Source of the DNA: Zoroaster sp. YZ-2022 | Taxonomy: Eukaryota; Echinodermata; Asteroidea; Forcipulatida; Zoroasteridae | Assembly (NCBI GenBank): GCA_029582265.1 | Contig: CM055831.1 | Span: forward strand, 30,553,654 to 30,617,653 | Length of the DNA stretch: 64,000 nt | Direction of reading: 5' to 3' | Shown: one piece after another, positions 33,990-44,883 of the stretch | How positions within the stretch are numbered: the stretch's first letter is position 1 | Layout of the letters: each line of letters begins with the position of its first letter | The notes under the pieces: generated by a model | What the model was told of the DNA's origin: nothing | What the model saw: only the letters and a program-made list of their open reading frames with translations | Databases searched by the model: none | Made by a program: the position numbers and the translations under genes

Positions 33990-35036
33990 GTAATCAAAAG
34001 GTGTTAATTTTCGAAAAAACAGCAAATAACTTTTTCTGTTTATCTGTGATTTTGCTATCATTCCTAACGTGCCTAAGCTGTAGCACCAGCAGTCATTTGG
34101 AGGTCTTGAGAGAAAACGTTCTGAATGATAAGGAAATATTTCTCAGGATTGGTACTGGTATCAACTTAGTCTAGATTCGTTGGGTCCAGTCAAAAATTCT
34201 CAGTACTATCATTGTTCTAACATGTTACAAAAATACCTTGAATAACCTAGATGTGTCTTAAGGTCCTGAAAAACAATTCCCATGAAGGTACAGACTGCCA
34301 CAGATAGGATAGGTCTATATAAATTAATTTGAAACATACATTAACTCCTTTGAAGAATAGATCATCAACCTCAACTCTGGCCATTGGATTACAAAGTTAT
34401 ACAGACTCTGACACACCTCGTAGCGGTAGCTTTAAGTAGCTGTTTGTGTAACACTTTTTTGTATGACAAGGGTTCAATAGTTTCAATCTGGAGTAAAAAC
34501 GGTGGAAAATTTATTTTAAAAGTGTGAAGGTTCAATACTTGTGTCTAGTTATGATATGATGGGCTGTATACAATGACATGTACAATTTATACTAAATAAG
34601 ATACATATGTATATTCAATATATACCGATACCAATGTATATAATGTTGAAGTTTTTCTAGAAATTGAAATTCCTAAATTGTTATTCATAATTAAGATTCT
34701 GCTAATACAATCTCAACAGATGGTGATGATACATGCCTAAGAATTCATGAGGCTTACAAAATGATGGCTAATCAATCACTTATTCAATGTAAAAGAAACA
34801 ATAAACATTTTAAGCTTTCTCAATGCATGCTAGAATTGAGCGACAACACATCTTTTACAAATTTGGTGCACCATTAGGCCTATGCCTGTGTACTTCAAAT
34901 GATTTGCATGCTATGGGATTTGTCACCAGATTCCCAGAATGCACTTTAAAAATGCAATAGGTTATTAACAGTCACATCCTTACCGGTCAATAAATGACTT
35001 GGTGGCATCCTTTGGTGGCATCCTATAGTGGCATGA
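33990..35036. other. Interior of the CACTC element, no feature recognised
   Basis: AT-rich with no long frame. 34,060-34,200 has higher complexity than its surroundings and could be a 3' untranslated region of the minus-strand transcript proposed at 36,461; that is a guess. Confidence 0.25.
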
Positions 35037-35134
35037 CTATAGAGTTGCCTTTTGCCCTTCAACCGCCTTAACTCTGATGGTGAAGATGGAAGGAACAAGG
35101 TTGCGCCTCACTGCAAACTCACAGTCTGGGCTAT
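35037..35134 (-). CDS. Candidate last coding exon of a 45-residue spliced frame
   Basis: Minus strand: acceptor TTTTACTGTCCACAG at 35,135, then a phase-1-compatible frame SPDCEFAVRRNLVPSIFTIR VKAVEGQKATL ending at TAG (35,037). Joined to the exon at 36,461-36,422 it gives 45 residues with a basic, beta-strand-like middle. Not recognised. Support is from splice sites and phase only. Confidence 0.3.
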
Positions 35135-35209
35135 CTGTGGACAGTAAAATAATTGAATAAGAAATATTTTCAGTGGCTAATGATTTTTGTGTATTATAGA
35201 GCCGATTAG

Positions 35210-35310
35210 GGATAAGGCTGTGCCAGGTATCCGGATGAATGAAACTGTCATTACCGGTTCCATTTTCAGTTCCAATTACCTGTAAATGACTTTTAAAATT
35301 GGACTAAACA
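35210..35310. repeat. Dispersed repeat related to 23,920-24,110
   Basis: Shares GGCTGTGCC, GGTATCC, GAAACTGTCATTACC, GGTTCCA and CCAATTACC in order with the TRIM-intron repeat. Confidence 0.75.
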
Positions 35311-35686
35311 TTTAAGCCACACAAATGGAAGTCTCCAAATTTTTGTTAACATTTTTGTGTTCAAGTCATTTGTAATATTGAGGCGGGAAAAGTATTACAA
35401 TAAGTCCACATTTATTAAGACTCTAATTAAACAAGAGAAACTTGTGTTCATATTGGTTATTTTATACATTAAGGAGTATTTAAGTGTTTTACAATTTATT
35501 TACGGGTAGCAAGATTCCCTTTTGGGGTATCCGGTTCCTGAAATATAAACCAAAACACACAACCTTAAAGTAATATTAGTTTTCCAAACTTAATCTGCCC
35601 ATGTTCCTGTTTTTCCATGTTCTCTTTTTTCTGTGGGGGCATGGATTCATCAAAATTAATAACAATTGTTTGAATGGAAAACTTAC

Positions 35687-35749
35687 ATGATGTTCATCAT
35701 CCTGACCCTTAAGTAGTGTAAACTGTAGCAAGCATGATCAACCATTGAT
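35687..35749 (-). other. Candidate 63-bp alternative exon with in-frame stop
   Basis: Minus strand: acceptor TTTATATTTCAG, 63 bp, donor CAT|GTAAGTTTT. Its length is a multiple of three, but from the upstream ATG it introduces a stop (TAA) after 13 codons. Including it would end translation early; skipping it joins the outer exons in frame. Inferred from splice signals only. Confidence 0.3.
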
Positions 35750-36421
35750 CTGAAATATAAACATATCATGTAAAACAAAATTACATGTAAATGTTTTCAA
35801 GAGGATGAAGAATAATGGGTCATGCTAACAAAACACACATAAGTCAGAAACCCTCATGTTATTAATAATATTATCAGGAAAAAATAATGCAATTTCAAGA
35901 AAATGCCTTTAAGTTAGGCGTTAGAATAGAATATAATACATGTGACCTCTTCCCTCCTCCATGTGACATTTTCATTATCTCAATAAAGGTGGTGATTGTT
36001 TCAGGCCTACTTATAGTAAGAAAAGTGCAAGTATAAACTGCAGTGCAGCAACCACCACGATAGGAAATACTGATATGCCAAATTGCCTACTAACTAGTAA
36101 CGTTAGTAGTACTGTAACATCCCCCATGTGTGTGTGTATTTTGTTAATAAAACAGCTAACAGACCATGTCCACATATCATGATGACCCCTCCATCCATTT
36201 TACAGAACAATGACAATGGGTTGTACTAGGCCTAGTTGTACAGTACTAATAGCTAGCATACACATACATAGTCAACCACACAAAATACACATTTACATGG
36301 CCAGCACATGACCTGGCAGCACAAACTAATGTTAACGTTATACTTATAACCATGGTTTTGTAGTCATTATCTGTGTACTAAAACAAACATACATGTATAA
36401 TAAATGTGAAAGTTTACATAC

Positions 36422-36461
36422 CTTCAAATGAAACAAAGTAATGAAGACCCCTTCCATTCAT
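36422..36461 (-). CDS. Candidate first coding exon with promoter, in the CACTC element
   Basis: ATG at 36,461 encodes MNGRGLHYFVSFE and meets donor TTTGAAG|GTATGT at 36,421, phase 1. It lies 60-150 bp downstream of a promoter-like cluster. A second ATG at 36,457 is out of frame with it. The peptide is unknown to me. Confidence 0.35.
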
Positions 36462-36499
36462 TGTGAAACGATTCTCCAACGATCATTGGGACGAAACAA

Positions 36500-36610
36500 A
36501 AGACATCGTATCGTAGTTAAAATGGCGGTTGGAAAAATGTGACCTGCACAGCTGCGTTTATTTCTTTTCGTCCAATCAAAATGGCTGATTTGCTGACATG
36601 ACGTCACCGA
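36500..36610 (-). promoter_or_regulatory. Promoter-like cluster at the right end of the CACTC element
   Basis: Minus strand order: TGACGTCA (CRE) at about 36,606-36,599, ATTGG at about 36,575, and CCGCCATTTT (YY1-type core) at about 36,530. The same three motifs occur at the zinc-finger promoter at 5,479-5,584. Confidence 0.45.
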
Positions 36611-36982
36611 TAAGAAAATTGACCCAGAAATGGGTCAACAATATTTGACCCGGCAAAAGGGTCAACAGTTTGACCCGGGAGTTTTAAGAGTGTAGGTCAA
36701 TATACATTGTAGGAACATTTGTGTAATTCAATAAATACATTCAAATTCATTTGATGATGGTGAACCAGTAATAAAATTATTGGAGTAAATAAATTTTATG
36801 TGTCCCCTCCACTGGATCAACCCATGATATACAACCAAAAGAAATTAAACTGATTCAAAGTTATACATTCATAGATATGATTTATTCACATCATTTATTT
36901 TATTCACAAAATTAGATTTGTACAATATTTTATTTTGATTAGATCTATGTACATGCAGAGAGAGCTGTATGGATTGCAATAT

Positions 36983-37190
36983 GGGGCAGAGGCAGTTTAT
37001 CAACTGCCTTGTTCTGGACTAGTTACCCCTCCCAGTCCTATTCGCACCGTGAAGAGGCTAGTTATTAACTTGTCTTGTTTCAGTGCGAGGGGCTGGTTCT
37101 TCAGTGTGGAGATGTTATAACAACTCAATGACTTGGTAGTCCCCATACTAGTGGCCACTGGCCTTGTATGGACCGATTTGCATAAAAAAA
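36983..37190. mobile_element. 208-bp insertion present only in the left arm of the inverted repeat
   Basis: The right arm reads GCAATATGAATGACAAG without it. The insert starts GGGGCAGAGGCAG and ends in an A7 run followed by TATG, so a short retroposed element is plausible. No tRNA box was found. Confidence 0.5.
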
Positions 37191-37502
37191 TATGAATAAC
37201 AGGTAAATTAAATCTTATTGAAACTAAATTGAACTTAATCAACAATCACATAATAATAGTCAATAAATCAAAAGTCTCTAGATGATATACCAGTAATTAA
37301 AGGAGAGATTGTGAAACAAATGTCCTTGAAAGTCTGCAAATGAATATTTATGTTGAAATTCATCAGCAAAGAAACATTAGAGCACAAGTTTGAGGTTTTC
37401 AGTGGCTTGAAATTTAGTTACTCCATTGAGGAATGGACAAATTGTGGAATTACAAAACAATAATAATTTCCTTAAAGGGAGGTTACACACAGTTTTTTAA
37501 AC

Positions 37503-38002
37503 NNNNNNNNNNNNNNNNNNNNNNNNNNNNNNNNNNNNNNNNNNNNNNNNNNNNNNNNNNNNNNNNNNNNNNNNNNNNNNNNNNNNNNNNNNNNNNNNNN
37601 NNNNNNNNNNNNNNNNNNNNNNNNNNNNNNNNNNNNNNNNNNNNNNNNNNNNNNNNNNNNNNNNNNNNNNNNNNNNNNNNNNNNNNNNNNNNNNNNNNNN
37701 NNNNNNNNNNNNNNNNNNNNNNNNNNNNNNNNNNNNNNNNNNNNNNNNNNNNNNNNNNNNNNNNNNNNNNNNNNNNNNNNNNNNNNNNNNNNNNNNNNNN
37801 NNNNNNNNNNNNNNNNNNNNNNNNNNNNNNNNNNNNNNNNNNNNNNNNNNNNNNNNNNNNNNNNNNNNNNNNNNNNNNNNNNNNNNNNNNNNNNNNNNNN
37901 NNNNNNNNNNNNNNNNNNNNNNNNNNNNNNNNNNNNNNNNNNNNNNNNNNNNNNNNNNNNNNNNNNNNNNNNNNNNNNNNNNNNNNNNNNNNNNNNNNNN
38001 NN
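37503..38002. other. Assembly gap, 500 N
   Basis: Exactly 500 N, a conventional placeholder for a join of unknown length. Inverted repeats flank it closely on both sides. Confidence 0.98.
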
Positions 38003-38950
38003 GGTTTATTGACTATTATTATGTGATTGTTGATTAAGTTCAATTTAGTTTCAATAAGATTTAATTTACTTGTCATTCATATTGCAATCCATAAAGCTCT
38101 CTCTGCATGTACATAGATCTAATCAAAATAAAATATTGTACAAATCTAATTTTGTGAATAAAATAAATGATGTGAATAAATCATATCTATGAATGTATAA
38201 CTTTGAATCAGTTTCATTTCTTTTGGTTGTATATCATGGGTTGATCCAGTGGGGGGGGGGGGGGACAAAAACATGTTATTTACTCCAATATTTGTATTAC
38301 TGGTTCACCATCATCAAATGAATTTAAATGTATTTAATGAATTACACAAATTTGTATTCAAATTTACATTTTTCTATATTGTATATATATTGGTCTACTG
38401 TAAACTTAAAGAGCAAATTCATTGCAAATTTGACCCAAGCGAGACCAGTCGTTTACTTTCTGACAGTCAAGTATCCCTGACAAATCAAGGATATGATGTT
38501 AGAATTAAAGCTTTGTATGGTGACATCAATCTACAATAATCCTACATTGTATATCATTTGTCTTCCTGCACAATGAAGCAGCTTCATTACACATGTGATT
38601 CTTGTAGGATTCGTTGGATATAATGAGTGATGATTAAAATGATTTAATTTCATCTACACAAAACATGATTGAGTTCAAACATAAATTACAGAGATATTGT
38701 AAACATTAGGAAGGTGTGAAGTTTTGATTCTAACATAGCATAGGATCATTGGTGAATCCAGGGGTCAAAGGTTCATCTACCCCTCCCCCATCTTTTATTA
38801 CCGTGCATGTAAATTTATTATACATTTTTTGTGTGTCCTCCTTTTTTGCTGTGTCATTTTCAAGACTCTGGATCCACCCATGCACAGAATCATTCTCAAT
38901 GGTAAAACAACAACAGAGAAAAATTCCAGTAAGTCAGTGATTTTGAATTA
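38003..38950 (-). repeat. Inverted copy of 37,265-36,693 and 32,119-31,690
   Basis: Read in reverse it follows the left side of the gap: ATTGACTATTATTATGTGAT, GAGAGAGCT, ATGTACATAGATCTAATCA, GAATCAGTTT, then, past the empty site of the CACTC element, GGTGACATCAAT, ATCTACACAAAACATG and GAATCATT. It lacks both the 4.57-kb element and the 208-bp insert. Confidence 0.88.
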
Positions 38951-40740
38951 CTAAATACTTCTGTTGTGGTTGATTGCATTGATGTCTTGCTTCCGACTAT
39001 TACTAGGATCATCAATGCATCACTAACCTCCGGTACCTTCCCAGAAGATTGGAAAGAGTCATTGGTAACACCTCTGTTGAAAAAACAAAACCTTGACCCT
39101 GTGCTTGATAATTACCGCCCAGTCAGTAATCTTTCATTTGTGTCAAAACTGATTGAGAGAGCTGTTTTTAATCAGGTTCACGAGTATTTAACTGTTAATA
39201 ATCTGTATCCACCACTTCAGTCTGCCTACCGGAAGAATCATAGTACCGAAACATCACTTCTTAAAGTAACCACAACATTCTTTTAAATCGTTTAAATCTA
39301 AATTTGGGATATGTGGACTTGCAATGGATTGGTTTGCATCATTTAACTGGCAGGAGTCAGCTATACTGATACAGGGATCCAAGTCAGATAAGTTTGATCT
39401 TACCTGTGGTACCAAAGGTTCATGTCTCGGACCCCTGCTGTTTGTCATGTACTCCTCAAGGTTATTTGATATTGTTGAAACCCACTTACCTGATGTTCAT
39501 TGTTATGCAGACGATACACAATTGTACATATCATTTAAACCGGTTAGTTTGGCTAATCAACAGGTTGCCATCTTGGCGATGGAGAATTGCATCAAAGATA
39601 TCAGCGAGTGGATGTTACATGATAGACTTATGTTGAATGATAGTAAGACTGAGTTTATTATTCTGGGTTCCAAACAACAATTGTCTAAGATCAATATTTC
39701 TCATATTACAGTGGGGTGTACTAATATCACGCCTGTCTTAAATGTTAGAAATCTGGGCTTCTGGTTTGACTCCAATTTGTCTTTGAATTCTCATATCACT
39801 AAAGTCTGTTCTACCAGTTTTTACCATCTCCATAATATAAAACGTATTAGTAAATATTTATCGCATAATTCTCTTATCATTTTAATTCATGCGTTCATCA
39901 CCAGTCGTCTAGATTATTGTAATAGATTATTGTAATAAATTATTGTAATAGTTTATTTTATGGTCTGCCACTTGTTCAACTAGCAAGTTAAAAAGGGATA
40001 CAGAATGCTGCTGCCAGGGTAGTTGTAAACACACATAGATTTTGTCATATTACCCCCATTCTTAAGGATCTGTTTTGGGTTTGCTATTAAATTTCGAATT
40101 CATTTTAAAATTTTAAAATTTTATTGCTTGTTTTAAATGTATTAACTGTTTAGCACCTGACTATGTTCAGACCTTTTACCATCAAAGACGGCACAGATAT
40201 AGCCTTAGGTCAACAGGAGAATTTTACTGGAGTACCGAGGGTACTTTTGGCGATAGAGCATTTGCTTCGCTGCCCCAAAGTTGTGGAATGCACTACCTTC
40301 ATCTGTTAGGGGGCTCATTCACTGGGGTCCTTAAGGAGAAATTAAAACTTACTTGTTTAAAGAAGCATACAGTCTGTAAATACTTATTCTTTATTCTTAA
40401 TTTTAATTTAAGTTAATGGTATTTTTGCCTTGTCTCCCCTGCTGGATTTGTATAGTATATTATGGTTTTTAAAAATGGAATTTTTAGAATTGAATTTTTA
40501 AAAATGGAATTTTTAATGAATTTTTAAAATGAATTTTCCCTCCCTTTAGGGGTGAGGGTGTCTGACTGTAATTGTGTGTATTTTTATGCTGAATTTGTAT
40601 AGACTTTTAGATTCATATTGTATGATTTTTTGGCTTTATTGTATGTATTATTGAGTCTTGATGTAATTGCGCCCTCGAACATCTTCAGATGGAGAAGGCG
40701 CACTATAAATGTAATAAATTATTATTATTATTATTATTCT
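38950..40740 (+). mobile_element. CR1/L2-type LINE fragment, 5'-truncated and frameshifted
   Basis: Reverse transcriptase motifs in order: INASLTSGTFPEDWKESLVT PLLKK, NYRPVSNLSFVSKLIERAVF, SAYRKNHSTETSLL, then a deletion near 39,285 that removes the first catalytic aspartate block, then MDWFASF, SCLGPLLFVMYSS, and the active-site YADDTQLYIS at about 39,505. The C-terminal part (NAAARVV, LAPDYVQ) runs on with frameshifts to about 40,390. The 3' UTR ends ATAAATGTAATAAATT(ATT)n. Endonuclease absent. Dead copy. Confidence 0.9.
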
Positions 40741-40900
40741 ATCTGACTGTTAAATTCTTGATAAAGAAATTAGAAGTTTCACTTTAGATTCAAGTACATT
40801 TTAAATACACTTGATCTGAAAATGTGTCTGCCAGATTTCACAGTGAATTGGTGACACATCACAAACAAGTCAACAAATTGTCACTTACATTTGATGGTAA
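40741..40900 (-). repeat. Inverted copy of 17,390-17,030 without its MITE
   Basis: CTGACTGTTAAATTC, TTCACTTTAGATTCAAGTAC and GAATTGGTGACACATCACAA are the complements of blocks at 17,380, 17,090 and 17,040. The 215-bp MITE at 17,160 is absent. Confidence 0.7.
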
Positions 40901-42405
40901 TGATAACATTGATTATACTGAGTATGGTTGTCTATAGCTCCCATAGAGTAAAGGGTCCCTGCTCTAAGGGTGTAAGGCAATGGGTTATACTGCGTATGGT
41001 TGTCTATAGCTCCCATAGAGTAAAGGGTACCTGCTCTAAGGGTGTAAGGCAATGGGTTATACTGAGTATGGTTGTCTATAGAGTAAAGGGTCCCTGCTCT
41101 CAGGGTGTAAGGCAATGGGTTATACTGAGTATGGTTGTCTATAGAGTAAAGGGTCCCTGCTCTCAGGGTGTAAGGCAATGGGTTATACTGAGTATGGTTG
41201 TCTATAGCTCCCATAGAGTAAAGGGTCCCTGCTCTCAGGGTGTAAGGCAATGGGTTATACTGAGTATGGTTGTCTATAGCTCCCATAGAGTAAAGGGTCC
41301 CTGCTCTCAGGGTGTAAGGCAATGGGTTATACTGAGTATGGTTGTCTATAGCTCCCAAAGAGTAAAGGGTCCCTGCTCTAAGGGTGTAAGGCAATGGGTT
41401 ATACTGAGTATGGTTGTCTAGAGGTCCCATAGAGTAAAGGGTACCTGCTCTAAGGGTGTAAGGCAATGGGTTATACTGAGTATGGTTGTCTATAGCTCCA
41501 TAGAGTAAAGGGTCCCTGCTCTAAGGTGTAGGCAATGGGTTATACAGAGTATGGTTGTCTATAGCTCCCAAAGAGTAAAGGGTCCTGCTCTAAGGGTGGC
41601 AATGGGTTATACTGAGTATGGTTGTCTATAGCTCCCATAGAGTAAGGGTCCTGCTCTCAGGGTGTAAGGCAATGGGTTATACTGAGTATGGTTGTCTATA
41701 GCTCCCAAAGAGTAAAGGGTCCCTGCTCTAAGGGTGTAAGGCAATGGGTTATACTGAGTATGGTTGTCTATAGCTCCCATAGAGTAAAGGGTCCCTGCTC
41801 TCAGGTGTAGGCAATGGGTATACTGAGTATGGTTGTCATAGCTCCCATAGAGTAAAGGGTCCCTGCTCTCAGGGTGTAAGGCCATGGGTTATACTGAGTA
41901 TGGTTGTCTATAGCTCCCAAAGAGTAAAGGGTCCCTGCTCTAAGGGTGTAAGGCAATGGGTTATACTGAGTATGGTTGTCTATAGCTCCCATAGAGTAAA
42001 GGGTCCCTGCTCTCAGGGTGTAAGGCAATGGGTTATACTGAGTATGGTTGTCTATAGAGTAAAGGTCCTGCTCTCATACTGAGTATGGTTGTCTATAGCT
42101 CCCAAAGAGTAAAGGGTCCCTGCTCTAAGGGTGTAAGGCAATGGGTTATACTGATGGTTGTCTATAGCTCCCATAGAGTAAGGGGACCTGCTCTAAGGGT
42201 GTAGCAAATGGTTATACTAGTATGGTTGTCTATGCTCCATAGAGTAAAGGGTACCTGCTCTAAGGGTGTAAGGCAATGGGTTATACTGAGTATGGATGTC
42301 TATAGAGTAAAGGTCCCTGCTCTCAGGGTGTAAGGCAATGGGTTATACTGAGTATGGTTGTCTATAGCTCCCATAGAGTAAAGGGTCCCTGCTCTAAGCG
42401 TGTAA
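40900..42405. repeat. Minisatellite, about 22 copies of a 60-72-bp unit
   Basis: Unit: GAGTATGGTTGTCTATAG, optional CTCCCATAGAG, TAAAGGGTCCCTGCTCT, A/C AGGGTGTAAGGCAATGGGTT. Variants include CCCAAAG for CCCATAG and units lacking the 9-12-bp CTCCCATAG step. The complement of one unit occurs once at 16,875-16,955 and once at 29,795-29,875. Apparent open frames on both strands come from the repeat. Confidence 0.95.
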
Positions 42406-42632
42406 GGCAATAGGGTTAGGGTTTAGGAATAGGGTTAGGGTTAGGAATAGGTTAGGTTAGGGTTAGGAATAGGGTTAGGTTAGGGTTACGGAATAGGAAT
42501 AGGAATAGTAATAGGGTTAGGAATAGGTTAGGTTAGGTTAGGAATAGGGTTTGGTTAGGAATGGGGTTAGGGTTAGGGGTTAGGAATAGGGTTAGGGTTA
42601 CGGAATAGGGTTAGGAATAGGGTTAGGGGTTG
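42405..42632. repeat. Telomere-like TTAGGG/TAGGAA repeats
   Basis: AGGGTTAGGAATAGGGTTAGG units with many variants. Inverted counterpart of 14,178-14,253 but three times longer and directly abutting the His-Me finger remnant. Confidence 0.9.
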
Positions 42633-42635
42633 TAA

Positions 42636-42800
42636 GCCACTCTTGCACATGCATCATTATGCATTTGTTTGATCTTGGTAATTGACATTGATTATTCCAT
42701 ATTTTTCCTAAAATCCCAAAATTTTCCACCCGGGGTTTCCAAAAAGGTCTTTTGTCGAGAAACCCCTTTTTTTTGGCCGGCCCCCATTTTGGAAAAAAAA
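42636..42800 (-). pseudogene. Inverted partial copy of the His-Me finger gene
   Basis: Minus strand shows the region equivalent to 13,890-13,960 (NKCIMMHV, complement of ATCATTATGCATTTGTTTGA). From about 42,700 the copy becomes scrambled but still follows 13,870 backward (CTTTTGTCGAGA against TCTCGACAAGAAG). Its histidine-cysteine core is missing, replaced by telomere-like repeats. Confidence 0.75.
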
Positions 42801-44640
42801 CCAAAAACTTTTGGGGGGGGGTTTTTCCTAATTTCCCCCTTTGAATCAGTTTTTATTAAAAACAAAATTAAAGGGGGCAAAACTTTTTTAAAACTTTTTT
42901 CTAAAATTAAAACCCAATTTGATATGTAAAAATAAAAGAAAAAAAATTTTTTTAAAAACCGGGCCCAAATAATAAAAATATAATAAAACACATGCAGACT
43001 AGGGAAAATTTCCAAAATTTCCACATCCCTTTTTTGTTGGGTAATTAAATCCAATAGGCCAAAGGCCGGGAAATAAAAGGGATATTGGTGAAAAACATTT
43101 AATTTTTTTTTTCCATTTTTAAATTTTATAATATTTGGTAAAAAAACACATTTTTTAAATCCCACCACTAAAACCCAAACCATGGAATTTTTTTTAATAT
43201 GGGAAGGGGAAAAAATTTTCTAAAAATTAAAAAAAAAGAAAAAATAAAAAAATATCAAAAAAAAGAGGTGAAAACATAAAAAAAAAAAATATTGATTTTT
43301 CTTTTTTTCTTCTCAATTTTGGGGAAAAGGGCCCGGGTTTCCCATTGAGTTATTCTTTGAAACCCAAATAACTTTTTACACTTTTAAAACCCCTTTTTTG
43401 GAAAAAAAAAATATTTCCTTTACCAAACCAATTGGGAATTTTTTTAGCCTGGGTTTTCCAAAATATCGAAAATTTAAAATAAAGGCCCCCTCCCTTGGGT
43501 CATTGGACCATTTTACAAATTTTTATGCCCTTTCAATTTTCCCTAAAAATGGGATCCAAAATGGAAAAGTACCGGACAACCAGGTTTAAATAATCCCTTT
43601 TATTTGTTTTTTAAATATGTAAAATTATCTGCAATTTTTTTAAAAAAAAGTGGGAAAAAGTTTACCCAGCTGCCACTTTTGGATTTTTTGGATTTTAAAA
43701 CCACAAACCGTTAAAATAAATTCTATCGATTTTGGTGGTACGGGAAAACTATTTTTAAAAACCCACTTTAATTTTTTTTGGACGTTTCCTTCAAAAAAAC
43801 CCCCCTTCAGAAAAAGAAGGTTTCCTATTATGGGTTCCAACACTGCCATTTTGGTCCCCTTGGGGGAGTTAAAGACCAGACTGCGCTGAAAGTGTCTTTG
43901 ACATAAAAACAATGGGGGGGCCATTTTCCCTCCGGTTTTTCAAAAGTAAGGGTTGAAATTTTTTTAATATCTGAAACCCCCCAAAAGAATTTAACTTTTG
44001 AATGGCCATCCCTTTTCTAAAGAAAATTTTGAGTTGTTTTTCCTTTTTTAAAATTGGGGGTCACACCCGGGGCAAAATCACCCAAAAAACTCTCCAGTGT
44101 GGTTTGGGGAAATCTTTTCTTAGAAAACCCGAAAAAAGTGCTTTTAAAATTTTTAAACGATTTCTAAAAAATTTTCCCCAAAATTTTTCTAAAAAAACAC
44201 CCTGATCCCCTTTCCCCCATTGTTTTTGGTTTGCATTTGTTAAAACTTTTTCCAAAAAACCTTTTCCCCTTTTGGGATTGCGCGAAAATTTCCCGGGGAA
44301 ATATTCTTTTTAATTTATAAGTTATAAATGATCCTTTTTTCCCAAATTTCCCTTTTCCCTCTTTTTGCCCTTTAAAAGACATTTTCCCTGTTTTGAATCT
44401 CATGATGGTCTTTAAATTTTGGACGAAACATTTTCCCAAAAAAGGGGGAATTTTTCCCCCTTATTTATCCCGGTTAAAACAAGCAAAACACAAACCCTGT
44501 TTTTAAGTTTTTTTGGGCCTTTTTATCTATAGTACGGGGGACGACGGGGCAATCTTAATCTCAATCTTCAATTATTTTTTTAAAAAACCCCCAACAACAA
44601 AAATTTTAGTTAAAAGTGATTTTAAATTTGTTCCCCGATT

Positions 44641-44883
44641 CCTTTAAAAACACACGTCGCTGTTTCATTCCCCAAAAAGTATCCTACAAAATGTGCCCGG
44701 AAATGCCCAATTTCCCTGACCTTCAGACAATCCTGACCAAAAACGGGAAACCTTTTTTTTTCAAAACCCCCAAAAAACTAGACAAAAGGGGTTTTACACA
44801 AAAGGGGGCCATTTTTTCCCTGAGTATCAATTTCGGTCCCGTATCCACAATCTCGGCGGGGCCCGTATCCCTTTTGGCTCTGC
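44641..44883 (-). repeat. Degraded inverted copy of the duplicated exon block and its left neighbour
   Basis: AAGTATCCTACAAAATGTGC and CCCTGACCTTCAGACAATCC are complements of 10,225 and 10,180 with errors. 44,821-44,883 (CTGAGTATCAA, CCGTATCC, GGCTCTGCAG) is the complement of 9,310-9,240. Confidence 0.75.

Larger units (their letters stand above)
32120..36692. mobile_element. 4,573-bp CACTC-ended element with TA target duplication
   Basis: Left end CACTCTAAAAACTCCCGGG; the right-end complement is CACTCTTAAAACTCCCGGG. TA lies on both sides (32,118-32,119 and 36,693-36,694). The inverted relative at 38,380-38,420 joins the two flanks with a single TA at 38,396-38,397 (GGTCTACTGTAAACTTAAAG), an empty site. 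TGACCC(A/G)G-type repeats crowd both ends: about 20 in the left 330 bp, several in the right 100 bp. CACT ends and subterminal repeats resemble CACTA/EnSpm elements; a TA target also occurs in Tc1/mariner. No transposase frame was seen, so it is probably non-autonomous. It contains other elements and a candidate small spliced gene. Confidence 0.75.
19723..37502 (+). repeat. Large duplicated unit, copy 2 (carries the TRIM gene)
   Basis: 19,723-22,529 pairs with 14,796-16,528 and 29,438-37,450 with 16,524-19,500. Between them sits the TRIM gene. Copy 2 also contains a LINE (about 19,972-21,489), a solo LTR and the 4.57-kb CACTC-ended element, all absent from copy 1. It runs into the assembly gap. 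Confidence 0.8.

Noticed and set aside
37433..38076. 197-codon open frames across the N run
   Set aside because: The frames are made of undetermined bases.
40885..42082. Repetitive open frames on both strands (units such as NHTQYNPLPYTLRAGTLYS)
   Set aside because: Minisatellite translation; no start context, many frame breaks, and the single-copy ancestor is non-coding.
42405..42632. A true chromosome end
   Set aside because: The repeats are degenerate, short and internal, with unrelated sequence on both sides; they are interstitial telomere-like DNA.
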